From positions 23,078,028 to 23,142,027 of the forward strand of contig CM042966.1 in assembly GCA_023678885.1 (NCBI GenBank): DNA of 64,000 nt. The letters are read 5' to 3'. This document shows positions 47,307 to 59,900 of this stretch, one piece after another (position 1 is the stretch's first letter; every line of letters begins with the position of its first letter). The position numbers and the translations under genes are program-made. The notes beneath the pieces were generated by a model. That model ran no database searches and was not told the DNA's origin. It saw only the letters and a list, made by a program, of their open reading frames with translations. Source of the stretch: Pogostemon cablin. Its lineage: Eukaryota; Streptophyta; Magnoliopsida; Lamiales; Lamiaceae.

Positions 47307-49229
47307 TTGAAAATCTTGAGAATCATAAATAAATAAACAGATCAAACACTTCGAATTTATCAATTTATATTGATTCCCTCAAAACAATATAAAATAAAAT
47401 TCACCAACATCTCAAGCACCGTGGATTTACATGACACGATAGTGTGGACATATACAAACCCTAACATTTATAAGATAAGGTTTTACCCAATAATTTCACT
47501 TGTCAACCTAACTTTATGACAAAATAATTAATAGTCAGTTTCTCTTTAGCCATGCAAATAACAGCAGTGACTCTGATGGGGATGATACTTATTATTTGCA
47601 TCTAAGTGTACACTATTATTTGACCCCAAGTCCATTGCGCAAGCTTATGTGCCTTACAGATAGAGAAGTACACACATGCTCGGATAACTTCCTACAGTCA
47701 TCTTAAAGAAGATTGTACCAGTGATCCGTGAATAAACTCATCCGATGGGGAGGAAGGCTCTATTGCCAATGCACAAGTTTACTCACATCACTTACAAACC
47801 AATAATAGAGGCCGCAAGAATTAATTACCAATCACATCTCCTACTTAGTTATTTAAACACCGAGGGTTTTTAACATGCATATATTATTTAGTAATAAAAT
47901 ATACATACTAGCATGCTTCTATTTTAAGTAACTAAAAAAAATCACATAGAACATGCTACATATATAACAATCAATCATCGAAATAAAATAATTAAAGCAG
48001 TTATATATATATTAGGAATTAAGTGCATAAATGGTGAATCAAGCAAATGGGCCCAGCAAGCCCAACTGCACGAAGTGTGCAGCCCATCAAGATGGCCCTT
48101 TTTAAAAAATGTAGAAACCTAGCACACACATCTCGTGAGATGCTACTGCTGTTCCCACCCAGCCGAGTCCACTTTCCCAGTGCCAACGTTCACCGGCACG
48201 ATTTGGTGCCGCTGCTCTCGGCGGTAGTGCCGTTAGCCCACAGGAGTCATGCCATCAGCCCACCGGATGCCTGCCGCCGTGTGTGCCTTTGCCCTTGCAC
48301 ATGCCACACGACACTGCCCGTGTAGTCCGAGCTCGCACCCCATGTATTGCTGCTATCCCTTCGCGGTACTGCTCAAGCCCGACCAGAAACAACTTATGAC
48401 TTGCCCGGAACCAACAAGGATTCCCCAGAATCATCGCTGCCCCATCATGCTGTTGGGATGTGCATCTGACGCTGTAGAGAAAAAAAATATGATGTGGTCC
48501 TCCGCCCAGCAACGTGTGCATCACGCCATCCATCTGACCACGTTTTGCAGTCGCCTAAACGTCGGCCGTCGCTTTCATCAGCACCTCTCGACTTGGCAAA
48601 ACTGTTGTGTCCACCGATGGTTACCAACCAGGGTAACAATCTCCTAAACAAACAGCCCAGCCACGCCAAGCAATCGGCCCATCGCAATTTGATCCCAGCC
48701 GATGCCGCATTGTGAACAATCATCAGTCGTATACAGACAACAAACCCGATCGGGTTTGATGAAGATTCGATTGAAAATCCGCTGACCCTGCAGTTGACTT
48801 ACCTTGGAGCACCAGTCTGCAGCGACGAACATTTCACCTTCGAGACCAGCCTACGCCAACGACCATCCAGTCTTCACATCTACCATGGGTTTTTACTGGT
48901 AGTGAGTTGCGCCTTAGCAGTAGTTTCACCCGCTTTCACCCAGCCATGCAAGCCACCCTTTCACCACTTATCAGCGATCATCGTGCAGTCCAGCCACATT
49001 AAGGCCCACAGATTTTTATCGCTTTGATGTGCACCCATTAGGCCAGTGTGTGTGGTTTCCAGCGTGTTCAATCATCAACGTTTACATGCAAATATCATGA
49101 CAAAGCACATAGGATTTATGGATAATTCACACATATACCAAACCCTAATCTCATGCTTCCTATATGACAACTAATACACGTATGGCACATACCTTAACCT
49201 AACGTGTCATGTTTCACCACAAAACCGAC
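47307..49229 (-). other. Copia A leader, partly GC-rich
   Basis: Untranslated region between primer site and gag. About 48050-49030 is far richer in G and C than the rest of the window and shows several overlapping open frames on both strands with no recognisable protein. It may be an acquired segment inside the leader or simply an old, composition-distinct leader. The remainder (47370-48040) is AT-rich. Confidence 0.6.
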
Positions 49230-49241
49230 GCTCTGATACCA
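49230..49241 (-). promoter_or_regulatory. Copia A primer binding site
   Basis: On the minus strand TGGTATCAGAGC, complementary to the 3' end of plant initiator Met-tRNA, the standard copia primer. It is two bases from the LTR edge at 49244. Confidence 0.85.
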
Positions 49242-49243
49242 AT

Positions 49244-50015
49244 TATTGGTGTTTGATCGTTTGGCTCAGCGTGAACCATTAGGGTTCCATGCAAACTAAA
49301 CCAGCAGAAGCAATTAATGATTAAGTTTACTTTACCTTTCACCAGGGTTGATGTAGAGGATGAATAGTTGCAGAGAACAACCTCTTGATCTTCTGCTGTA
49401 TTCCCTAAGTCCAATCCTGATGTTGTGTGGTCAACAATCTTCAGGATCAACTTAATCTGCTTCTCACCCTTCTCACGTCAAAAACAACGCTCAAAATTAA
49501 GGGTTCCAGGAAGCTGAGAAGACTTATATACGGGCTACAGCAGAGACCAGGAGGAGAAATTGGAGTTGGGCCTCCATTGGGCTTAAGTATCCAAGCTTAG
49601 CCCAAAGCTTTTACTTAAGTCCAATAATAATAATATAGTCCACTAAAATATTATTACTGCACTGCCGCTCCAATCCCATAATTACGTTATGGGCTCCTTC
49701 TTATTATGAGCCCGAAAATCTCCCCATGTTTAAGATATACAATGCCCATTAATTAATTAAGTTACTGACACACAAATTAATTAATATATCTTCCGAGAGT
49801 AGTACCACTCAACCTTATTATCATGCCGGAATTAATCCACTTGCAAGATTTATATGATAAACCTTATGAGCTCCTCAAGGGGACATCATCAACCTATGTC
49901 GGACACGGATTCCTTCTACAATCAACAACACACCATAGAGAGAGCACTACTTCCCAACTCACCGAGTTTGTTTATTTAATACATGTAAATCTCACCCATT
50001 GATGAATCAAAGAAA
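49244..50015 (-). mobile_element. Copia A 5' LTR, downstream part
   Basis: Matches the last ~770 bp of the 3' LTR. It stops at 'gaatcaaagaaatat' (50015), exactly where the plus-strand copia B block begins. The missing upstream part is at 51710-52150 in the opposite orientation. Confidence 0.85.
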
Positions 50016-51525
50016 TATTTGATTGTCCATGCTGTTTTGATCGTGCTTTGAATGACCCTTACGTCCAGCATCTAGAATAAACTTGGCAGAAGCTTTCTCT
50101 ACTGGGTGTTCTTTTTCTTCTGATAATGTGTCTGGATTGGTTCTTGGACACTGGAGCTTTGGCCCATATGATGTTTGATGTTAGCAGTCTGGACTCTGCC
50201 TTCTCTTACTCAGGATCAGATCAAGTTCAAGTTGGTAATGTCGCAACTCTCTCAATTTATCATAAAGATTCTTTATCTATTTGTAGTGATCTAACATTGC
50301 AGTATGTACTTGTTATGTCTGGGCTCACTAAAAATATGCTATCTATTAGTAATTTGACACGTGATTATCCTGTGCGTGTTTTGTTTGATCATTCTCAGTT
50401 TCACATACAGAATCGGGACACTGGCCACGTACTCGCCATAGGAAGAATTGATCGCGGGCTCTATATTCTTGATTCACCTACTGCTGCTTTTGCTGCTGTC
50501 GCAAAAAATAAAGGCTTCATGCCTCTTTTGATTTATGGCACTGTAGGCTTGGCCATTTTTCACAATCAGTTATTTCTTTGTTGAATAAACTTGGAGTGAT
50601 TTCAGGTACTTTTTTGTTGCCTTCTCCCAGTTTGTGTAATTCTTGCCAAATGGCGAAAATCAAACGATTGCCATTTATTAATAATGAAAAATGTGTGGTT
50701 AAAATTCTTGATCTGGTGCATTACGATTTATGGGGTCCTTCACCCATTATTTCTGAGTCTGGTTTTCGTTACTATGTTATTTTTGTTGATGACTACAACA
50801 GATTTACGTGGTTCTATCCCATGAAAGCCAAGTTTGAATTTTATGATATTTTTATTCGCTTTCAAAACTTAGTGGAAAACCACTTCTTTGATAAAATTAA
50901 ACAATTCCAAACTAACGGAGGCACTGAATTTGCTAGTCGTCGCATGCAATCTCACTTATCTACTTCTAGTATACATCACATCATGTCTTGCCCATACACA
51001 CCTGCTCAAAATGGTCGTGCTGAGCATAAACACTGCCACATTATAAAAATTGGTCTCGCACTTTTATTCATTCGTTGGTTCCCCTGCATTTTTTGGTAGA
51101 GGCTTTCAGCTGTGCTGTCTTTATTATTAATCGGCTGTCTTCATTGTTATTAAGTCAAAAATCACCTTTTGAACTTGTGTATGGACGAGTTCCAGCTTAT
51201 GATGTTTTTCATGTCTTTGGTTGTTATGTATATCCGTGTCTCTGGGATTATGTTCCTAACAAGTTTGCACCAAGGAGTATTCTTGTGTTTTTCTTGGTTA
51301 CAGCTCGCACAATAAAGGATACAGGTGCCTTGATACTACTACTTCTCGGGTATATATCAGTCGTCACGCTATTTTTGATGAATATAGTTTTTTGTATGCT
51401 CGGAATTCTTCTCCGCGCCCTCTATCTGAATTGGATGTTTCAGAATTTTGGGATTTAATTATATCTCTTCCCAACTCAGACACCTTTTGATCTTCTACTT
51501 CACAACTTTCAATCTCTACTTCTAC
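50016..51525 (+). pseudogene. Copia B protease-integrase, inverted relative to the rest of B
   Basis: Plus frame 50126-50584 has the protease WFLDTGALAHMM and GHVLAIGRIDRGLYILDS. Then, after a frame change, come CNSCQMAKIKRLPF (integrase zinc finger), VHYDLWGP, QTNGGTEF and QNGRAEHKH. The second integrase catalytic residue is Asn where the family has Asp (SDGGTEF). The block continues to SRHAIF/DVSEF-type sequence matching 41835-42149. Only this part of B is on the plus strand, so the block has been inverted. Confidence 0.87.
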
Positions 51526-51709
51526 CTGATACGAGACATCGTTAAAAGAGGGGAGGTCGTTGTCGCTAAGATTGCATCGGAGGATAACCTGGTTGATTCT
51601 TTTACTAAGAGCCTTCCAGCGAAAGCATTTGATGGGCATGTAGAAGGAATGATGATTAGATGCGTGTCAGCAGATATAGCAGCGTAGTCTTTTAGTATAA
51701 ATGGGAGAT
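51526..51709 (+). pseudogene. Copia A RNase H tail and polypurine tract, fused to copia B
   Basis: The frame reads LIRDIVKRGEVVVAKIASED, then FTKSLPAKAFDGHVEG, matching the end of the A polyprotein at 43477-43600 but retaining residues lost there. It is followed by 'aatgggagatt', the A polypurine tract, and the A LTR at 51710. The junction with B is at 'cttctac|ctgatacg', with at most a few bases of shared sequence. Confidence 0.82.
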
Positions 51710-52152
51710 TGTTAGATTGTATACTAAAGTCTGGCTTTTGTATGGAACAATGTTTTAACAATTTATTTGAAATGAGAATCATATGATCAAACGCTTTTGC
51801 ATATTATAATTTATTTATATGTTTATGCAAAAAGTCCATTTACTTTATACTGTAGATAATATATTGTGCGACAACACGCGAAAGATCATATTATCGGTTT
51901 CCTTGTAAAGTATAAACATATGCTTACAACTGAGATAGACGGGGACTATCTATCGGGATAGTTGTAGTGTGATTTGGTATTAGCTTGTCTTGGATATAGA
52001 ATCACATTAGTGCACTTTATGTGTATTGAGCAGGACCGCTTGAGATCGTTCGACTTGTACTGTCTATATAGGAGAACTTGATCTCAGTTGTTCTGGATGT
52101 TCGTGCTCTTAATCCCTATACAATAACCTCGACACGTAAGACAGTATATATT
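51710..52152 (+). mobile_element. Copia A LTR, upstream part, inverted
   Basis: TGTTAGATTGTATACTAAAG to 'cgtaagacagtatatat', the first ~440 bp of the A LTR. In the intact 3' LTR this is followed directly by 'ttctttgattcatcaat', the edge of the fragment at 50015. The two parts therefore flank an inversion. Confidence 0.85.
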
Positions 52153-52984
52153 ATCACACGCCTGATGATCAGTTTCTTGACGACAAGCTGACAGAAAGAA
52201 GACTGATAATTGTTATTGCGACGGCTGCGTCCGTGACCGCGGTCTCAATTATTGCCATTTTCGCGACCACGAGAGAAGGAAGAACGAAAGTTACTGCTAC
52301 CTCGTCTTCGCGTAACAGCAGTGAAGGCGGGTTGAGCAACCAGAGAGTCGTCAACAGTTTTATGGAATAATTCGTGACTTTGGTCCTGTGCCAACAGTGT
52401 GTGAAAATCTGGCAGAGGGTCTTGGGCTAACTAAGCGGCTGTGAAATTGGAGAACGATGAACAAAGACCCCTCAAAAACCAATGTGATTTGTCGGATTCA
52501 TCAATAGATCGTCCGATGGCGGCTAGTTGATCACATATGGACTTATAGTGACGACCATATTCAGCAACTGATTTAGGACTATGTTTCATAGAGAGCAGAT
52601 AATCTTTTAGGCTCAATTCACGAGTCTTAGAACTATGGTTGTAGGCCGATTCTAGGGCCTGCCAAACATCCCTTGCTGATTTGCAACCAATAATGATGGA
52701 CATGTATTCTTCCGTTAGGTTAGAAACAAGAAAAAGCTTGAGAGTTGATCGTGAGCGTACCATGTTTTATAAGTAGGATTGTCGATAATTTGACCAGAAG
52801 CAGAAGTAATGGTCTCAGATGGCACAGAACTAGAGCCATCCACGAGCGATAGAAATTGTTGACTCGTAATAAAAGGGTGAACTTGCGCATGCCACAATAG
52901 ATAATTGAAAGATGTAAGTTTGATGGTGACCATGTGTATTATGGTCGAGAGAGGAAGAGTGGGAGTATTGGCTGCAGTAGCCAT
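52153..52984 (-). pseudogene. Copia B gag
   Basis: Starts MATAANTPTLPLSTIIHMV (52984), followed by TSFNYLLWHAQV, the copia gag N-terminal motif. A frame change near 52740 leads into LVSNLTEEYMS, SARDVWQALESAY and LRGLCSSFSNF (UBN2 domain). The C-terminal Arg/Gly-rich part is broken by stops and the zinc-knuckle region is cut by the inversion breakpoint at about 52152. Confidence 0.85.
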
Positions 52985-53050
52985 CGGAGAAGAAGAAGAA
53001 AGGCGGGAATTGAACAAAGGTGTGGCAGTGTTAGGGTTTTAGCCAAAAGG

Positions 53051-53059
53051 CTGATACCA
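53051..53059 (-). promoter_or_regulatory. Copia B primer binding site
   Basis: TGGTATCAG on the minus strand, directly adjacent to the LTR end ...TATCACA. Confidence 0.8.
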
Positions 53060-53203
53060 TGTGATAGAAATAAGTCTTCCTCAATCGAGATTCATTGTAT
53101 TGATCACCAAATATAAATATACAAAGATTGCGTAAAATATGGAAACAAGATAATTACAAGAAATCAAAAGATATGCTAAATATGTACACTATATTTGTTA
53201 CCA
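53060..53203 (-). mobile_element. Copia B 5' LTR (144 bp)
   Basis: TGGTAACAAATATAG to TTTCTATCACA on the minus strand, with TG...CA ends and the primer site next to it. Its first half matches 39928-40005. Confidence 0.8.
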
Positions 53204-53868
53204 ATGTTAAATGTCAAATTAATGTGTAAGAGTAAGAGTGTACATGTGTGAGAGAGTAGGATGTGACATGTGTAAAAGTTAGGTAAAATTTATATGATTT
53301 TACTAAATCTCAATTAGAATTACATAATCATAAATTTACATTAAAAAAAATCTTTCACGGGGATTGTAATGATATTTTTTTTAGGTCATGAAGTTTAATA
53401 TAGAATGGACGAAAACAAAAAATGTAAAATTCAATATGGAACACATGGAATAGAAAAAAAAGAACAAATATTAATTGAGAAGAAAAAATATAGACGAGTG
53501 AATTTGAGGATTAATAAAATTTGTAAAGATATAAATGTAATTTTTAAAATTCAAATGTAAAATATAAAATTAATATAATTTATAAATATAAATAAATGTT
53601 ATTTTTAAAATTTAAATGCTTCTTTTAATATTTAAATATGAAGTTTGAAAATTTATAATCAGATTATATATAATACTCCACAAAACAGACGTTACCTAAT
53701 GCATTAGCAAACATGAGCCCGTCCGTACAAAATCCCGCCTCGGACCCCATTTTCCCGTGTGAAAAAAATTTCATTTGATACCCAAACAAAATTGAGTATT
53801 TTCAATTTGACCCTCAAAGTTTTCTCCATTCTTATGCTTTTCCTTTTGTTATTACACAGTGCTTGATA
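53204..53868. other. Intergenic region upstream of the AAA-ATPase gene
   Basis: AT-rich, no gene. It separates the copia nest from the gene promoter, so the gene has less than 0.7 kb of non-transposon upstream sequence. Confidence 0.5.
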
Positions 53869-53931
53869 TCTATATAAATAAGATTCTCTCTCTAAAAGAT
53901 ATCGCATTCGAGAAGAGAAGAGGAAGCTGAA
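53869..53931 (+). promoter_or_regulatory. TATA box and short 5' leader of the AAA-ATPase gene
   Basis: TCTATATAAATAAG contains a good plant TATA box at 53871-53880, followed by a CT-rich word (attctctctctaaaag) of the Y-patch type. This places a start of transcription near 53905 and leaves about 25-30 bases of leader before the ATG. The start site itself is inferred. Confidence 0.6.
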
Positions 53932-56900
53932 ATGGTGTCGACAAGGCGAAGTGGATCTCTGCCGTCGAATAATAGTAAGAGATCATCTTCGCCGTCCGAT
54001 GATAATCACAATAAACCTTCTTCTCCAAAGCGTCAGAAGGCACTCTCACTCTCTCCCCTCTCTATAAGCACACACACAAACCTTATTCTTTTACGGATTT
54101 CCCCATTTACGCCGTTGATTTTCAGTGTTTTTGTTTGTTCTGCGTTTAGGGTGAGAGCCACAGCAATAATCCGAAGGCGTCAGAACCGTCGACGGCGGAG
54201 AACCCAAAGGAAATAAGCTCTCCTGATCCGCCGGAGGTCCCCGCCGCCACCGCCGCTCCTGTCGGTAACGCCGCTGCTGATGCCGCCGCCTCGATTTCGG
54301 TTGCTACTCCTGTTGTTCCAGAAGGTTAGTTTTACCATTTCTGTATGTAATTTGTTGTTGAATGTTGTTAAAGTTATTTGCTTTTCTAATATGTGCATGT
54401 TGGGAAATGCTTAAAATTCCGCTTGATTTTGTGAACATCAAGGGGCTGTGGCGGCACCTGCGGTGGAGAAGCCGAGGAGCTCCTTCACTTCGTGGAAGCA
54501 TCACCAAGGTTTTGAGACTACCTCGCCTTGGTGTAGACTTCTCACCGAGGCACCCCAGGTAATTCATCTCCTTTTTCCATTTACACTTCAGTTTAAGCCG
54601 TTTTGCATATATGTTACAAATCTTAATTAACTTCTTGACTGAATGCAATCAATTTGTTTGCAGAACCCCACTGTTTCTGTTTACACAACCAATTTCCTGG
54701 TAGGCTCAAGCAAACACGCCAATCTCTTGATCCGGGATCAGACTGTTAGTGCAATTTTGTGTTCCATAAGACTCTCCCAGGTACTATATATCACTCGGTA
54801 TTTGCATTTTATATATGGATATCTTTTTGGAATAGTGACAAATGGTGAGGAGAGACCTGAAAGTTTAATTTCCATCAATTCTTTCATTGCATGAATATGA
54901 GACCTATGATACTGTGTACAGCCTGTAATAGTCAAAGTTCTGCATGTAACTGTTAATATTTTCCTCTGTTGTTGATGCTAGTTCAACAGCTCTTCAAAAA
55001 ATTATGTGATTATTGAACTGTAGAGAAAGACAGCATCAGAGCTTGCTTGTTATACTATTGCTGATAAATTGTTCTGAAGTTTAATTTCATGATTTGTCTT
55101 TGTGTTGCATTTCCTCTTTTAGGATCAGCGTGAAGATAAACCTGTTGCAGTGCTTGAAAGTCGGGGGAGCAAAGGATGCGTGCAAGTCAATGGAAAAACA
55201 ATAAAGAAAAACAGTACCGTTGAACTCAATTCAGGGGATGAAGTAGTTTTTGGATTTCTGGGAAGTCATGCTTATGTATCCATTTATTTATCTATTCTTT
55301 CTTGGTTAGTTCATGTGTTCGTTCTTGATTCCTCCTGCTATATCCTTAACACCATCTGTTTAGATTTTCCAGCAGTTGCCTTATGACAGTATAATCAAGA
55401 CCCCTCCTCCAGATGTTCAGACTAATATAGGAAAGTTGCTTCATGTTGAAAGACGGGCAGGAGATGCTTCAGCTGTAGCAGGTGCTTCAATATTGGCATC
55501 TCTGTCTAACCTCCGGCAAGATTTATCACGTCTTAAGCCTACTTCTCAGGCCAGTGGTAAAAATTTCCGAGGGAGTGATTTACCTTCTCCCCTTCTCAAT
55601 GAAGATGATATTGATGGCCAAGAAGTTAATTCAGCTACAAATCTAGGAAGTGAAACAGCTGCAGATGCTGGGACTGCCAGCAAGAACCTCCAGCCTGATG
55701 CCAATATGGACACTGGCTTGGAGGCAAGTATTATAAGTTTATAACTGCAAGGAAATTTACTCATTGACTTTAATATCTTGTGGTATAAATATATTGTAAT
55801 GTAGGAGTAATACTCTTTTGTGAACAGGAAGAAAGAGACTGGGTTAGAGATACTGTCCCAACAGCTTTATCTGTAATGTGTTCTCGAAGTTCAGCATTTA
55901 GAGAAGACATAATTGCAGCAATTCTAGATGGGCGTGACCTAGAAGTTTCATTTGATAATTTCCCATACTATTTGAGGTAGGGCCATCCATTTTATAGAAC
56001 ATATTTATATAATTGCTTCTTTCGAATAGCATTTCTCCCTCATCCTCATATTTTGTTCCTCCAAAGTAACAATCAGCATATAGAAAAGGTGTGCTTTTGT
56101 AAAATTTTTTTAATTAATTAATGTATTATCATTCAAAATGCAGTGAGAGCACAAAAAGTGTGCTAGTTGCAGCATCATTTATACAACTGAAGCATAAGGA
56201 GCAAGTCAAGTTTACATCAGAGCTTCCTACTCTGAATCCAAGAATCTTGCTTTCTGGTCCTGCAGGTCTGTGATTGGTTACATATTGAGTAATTATCTAT
56301 CTAACACATGTTTCCAATGCTTCGCTGTAATCTTAGTAGTACCTCCCAGTCTCCCACCATTATGATGTTGTATTTGTTGTTTTCAGGTTCTGATATCTAT
56401 CAGGAGATGTTGGCTAAGGCGCTTGCTCATTACTTTGGAGCTAAATTGCTCATATTTGACAGCCATTCATTCTTGGTAGTAAGATTTGAAATACTCTGGA
56501 TTCTGCACTTGTCTGTGCCTTTAGTCTCATGTCTTTCTAAAAGAAGCTAAAAATAAACAAATGTTTCAGAAATAACATCCTCTACACGGTTCAGGATTGG
56601 TTTTTCTTGTTCTAATTAATGGGAAGCCTTTTATTCATATTCTTGGTGTCTATGTTATGCATTTTAAAACACCATAATTATCATCAGAAGAGCCTTTCAT
56701 AAGTGTTAAAACTTTATTTAGCCTTTATATTTAGTATTATAAAGCATGCTCATGTTTTAGGGTTCTTCTAAAGACTCTGAACCTCTGAGAGAAGGAAATA
56801 CTGCAGAAAAAGTGAGCAATACCAGCAAACAGGTTCCTGTATCCTCAGAGCTTGCTAAGGATCTTGGACTCTCACCTGGTGAAGCAGATACCTCTAATTT

Positions 56901-59900
56901 GCTGAGTACATCCCTTGTCTTGGACTCACAGACGAAAATGGAAACTGACAATGTCCCATCTTCATCTAATGCAGCTAAGAACCTTACGATTAAATTTGGT
57001 GAGTATCATGGTCTTTCTTTATGGGTTGTATACTCTGGTAATTCTATTTCTAGTAACATATACAAATCTGGTTTTAACCTATTTCTGATTAATGAATGGT
57101 AGGTGATCGTGTTAAATTTGTTGGCTCAGTTTCTGCTCTGTATACTAGTAACGCCAGGTAATTTTGAGGTTTGGTGCATGTCTTGGTAACTTTTCATTAT
57201 GCCCCGTTCTGCATGGAGAATGTGGTTATGTTAATCTACATTTCTCTTTATTGTAGAGCTAATTCTCACTGGTGTTTAAAGTGCTTTAGTATCATATGCT
57301 TAGACTAGATATAGTTGCCCTTTGACCTTGTTATTATTATAAAATTTGAGAATCCTGTGTCTGCAAGATCTTAACATCTGCAGGAATTTGTAGTCCAACA
57401 ACTTTGACTTGACCTTAGATCTTATCATAAGATTCTCAAATATTGATTTCTATTGTTCATTTTATCATTTGTAATAAATGTCTTGTAGGAACTCACTATT
57501 GCTTTGCTATGAATGTGTTATTGACACTGCTATAGTACAGTGTTTTCATGATTCCTTGTATGCATACTATAAGTCTGAGATTTATGGTGCTTAATAGTCT
57601 CCAGGTGATTTACTGATGGGTGGTTTTTGTCTGGTTTTTTTTTTATGACCTAATTTCCCTGCCATCTCTTGTAAATTCAGCTTGTAAAATTCTTTTATGC
57701 AGGATAAGGATTACAGTACTATGAAAAATAAATTTAATTTGTTAATAAAATTCAGCTTCATAAGGCACATTATGGCATGGTACAATAAGATAATAAAATT
57801 AATTTAAAATAAAACTTAACACAATCAGATACGATATAAACATAGAAATTTTCTTAAAATACTATTTTGTCATGTGTTTAAGGTTATAGTATGTTACACA
57901 AACGCAACGTGAGATGAAAATTTTTGTGTCGAGACGAACTGATGAGCCTGAAACACTAATTTGGACCTTTGGGCGACAATATGTTAATTCATTATAGTAG
58001 CTTAAGTGAGTGACCATTTATTGTGCAGAGATGAATATACTTAAATTCTTCCTTTTTCCCCATGGATCATTGTTATCAGTATTCAGTCAGGGACATGACT
58101 TATTAAATTACAGACACTATTATATTACTCCGAGAGCATATGGCTGGCCTCAGCCTCATAAACTTGAACACCTTGTTAGTTTGCTGACAATGTTTAAATG
58201 TCTTGTCAAGTGGTTGCATTATTAGTGTCCGAACGTGTATGGTTTTTGAATAAATACTTATTTGCTGTAATACACTGTTTACTACCTTAGTGTTTGGACT
58301 GCATCTCTCACCCGCTCTCCACCCATAGTTGTTAAAGGTGCGCTTCAGGCCAAGGCACACCAGACTCCACGTTTAGTGCCTCAGATTGGCCAAGAAGTGC
58401 TTGGGTGCTCTTCTTCTGCTCCTTGCAAGCTTGACCGAGGTGCGCCTTGTGTACAATCATATTTCTGGTGTATTATATAAGTGGGGTAGCAACTTTACTT
58501 AATAATATTAAATTTAAGACATAAACATAAAATGCTGAACATATCTGCCACAAAATTAAATTAACCAAAGAGAAACTTCGGTTTTAGGGTTTAGGAGAAT
58601 AAATACCCATGACCTCTCCACTTCAAGCTCATTGACTCGTGCCATCCACCCGTCTGGCAACATCATTGTCTTAGTGAATGTTAGTGATTAGTTTGCTTGA
58701 TGTTTTGATGAACATATTGTTATTCTATTATTTTAATTTCAGTTGTGAATTATTGTCTTGTGTATTTAATTAATGTTCATGTCTGTCACATTTTTTAGTC
58801 AATTGTTGAACTATATGATTTTAAGTGTTCCTCAACTTAATGTCAGGTAATTATGCGCCAAATATATTTTATGTTCATAATAGGATGTCTGAACAATGTA
58901 GGATGTATGAAATATGTTTATCAGCCAATGTAAGGCGCAGTAGAACGTCTTGGTGTGCCTTGTGTCCTTAACAACTATGTCTTTTCCCATATTTTACAGA
59001 TCTATTTTCTCTCTCCCATTACATGCATTAATATACATGCATATATGGTGGCTTCTGTTTAGTTGCATCTTCTCACACTTGAGTTGATTCTTGCTTGATA
59101 TTTAGGGGTCCAATTCCTGGGATGCGAGGGAAGGTTCTCTTGCCATTTGAAGATAATCCCCTCTCAAAAATTGGTGTTAGATTTGACAAACCCATGCAAG
59201 ATGGAGTGGATTTTGGAGGTCTCTGTGATAATGGTCATGGGTTTTTCTGCCATGGTGATGTGCTACTTCATTACTTCCTCTTATTTTTGCTGTATGATTT
59301 CTTAGCTTCTTTATTATACTTAATCTCTTATATTTGTAACTAGTCAATGAGCTTCGCTTGGATACCTCTGGAGTGGAGGATTTGGACAAATTACTTATTA
59401 CCACTATGTTTGAGGTGGGATTCCCACTAGCATAATAATTGAGTTTAGAATGATGATTTTTTGTGCCTTAATTTTACTCTGTACTTATACCAGTTCCTGC
59501 TCTCCCTTGATAGACCGTGTTTGAAATGAGTCGAGATTCCCCTTTTATATTGTTTATGAAAGATGCTGAGAAGTGCATGGCTGGGAATTCCGAATCATAT
59601 GCTATATATAAGACAAAGCTGGAGAAGCTTCCTAATAATGTTGTGATTATTGGTTCACAGACTCAGACCGACAACCGTAAAGAAAAAGTACGAGCATTGA
59701 TGATTTCGATGATACTATCAATTTGTAATTGAATATTCTTTGTGTGCTGCGCAATGCAATGATACTGCCTTTAATCACTGATTGTTTTTTCCTGCAGTCT
59801 CATCCTGGGGGTTTGCTGTTCACAAAATTTGGCAGCAATCAGACTGCTTTGCTTGACTTAGCTTTTCCTGTAAGAACCTGTTGATACAATTTCTGTGTGT

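Larger units (their letters stand above)
42181..50015 (-). mobile_element. Ty1/copia element A (minus strand)
   Basis: Order on the minus strand: 5' LTR part (50015-49244), primer site (49241-49230), leader of about 1.9 kb, gag (47306-46402), protease-integrase (46401-45046), reverse transcriptase-RNase H (45045-43477), polypurine tract (43403-43393) and complete 3' LTR (43392-42181). The first ~440 bp of the 5' LTR are separated and lie inverted at 51710-52150. The polyprotein is one frame from 47043 to 43477, interrupted by seven internal stop codons and no frameshift. Gag has one frame change near 47110. Confidence 0.87.
39928..53203 (-). mobile_element. Ty1/copia element B (minus strand), disrupted
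   Basis: Order on the minus strand: 144-bp 5' LTR (53060-53203, TG...CA), Met-tRNA primer site, gag (52984-52153), then an inverted block with protease and integrase (now plus strand, 50016-51525), integrase C-terminus (42180-41835), reverse transcriptase and RNase H (41570-40020), polypurine tract and a truncated 3' LTR (40005-39928). The very short LTR suggests the Ale/Retrofit lineage (inference). Element A is inserted in its integrase at 42180/42181. All coding parts are broken. Confidence 0.8.

Noticed and set aside
48047..48832. Overlapping open frames of 60-130 codons on both strands
   Set aside because: They lie in the leader of Copia A, have no recognisable domain, and are explained by the high GC content of the segment.
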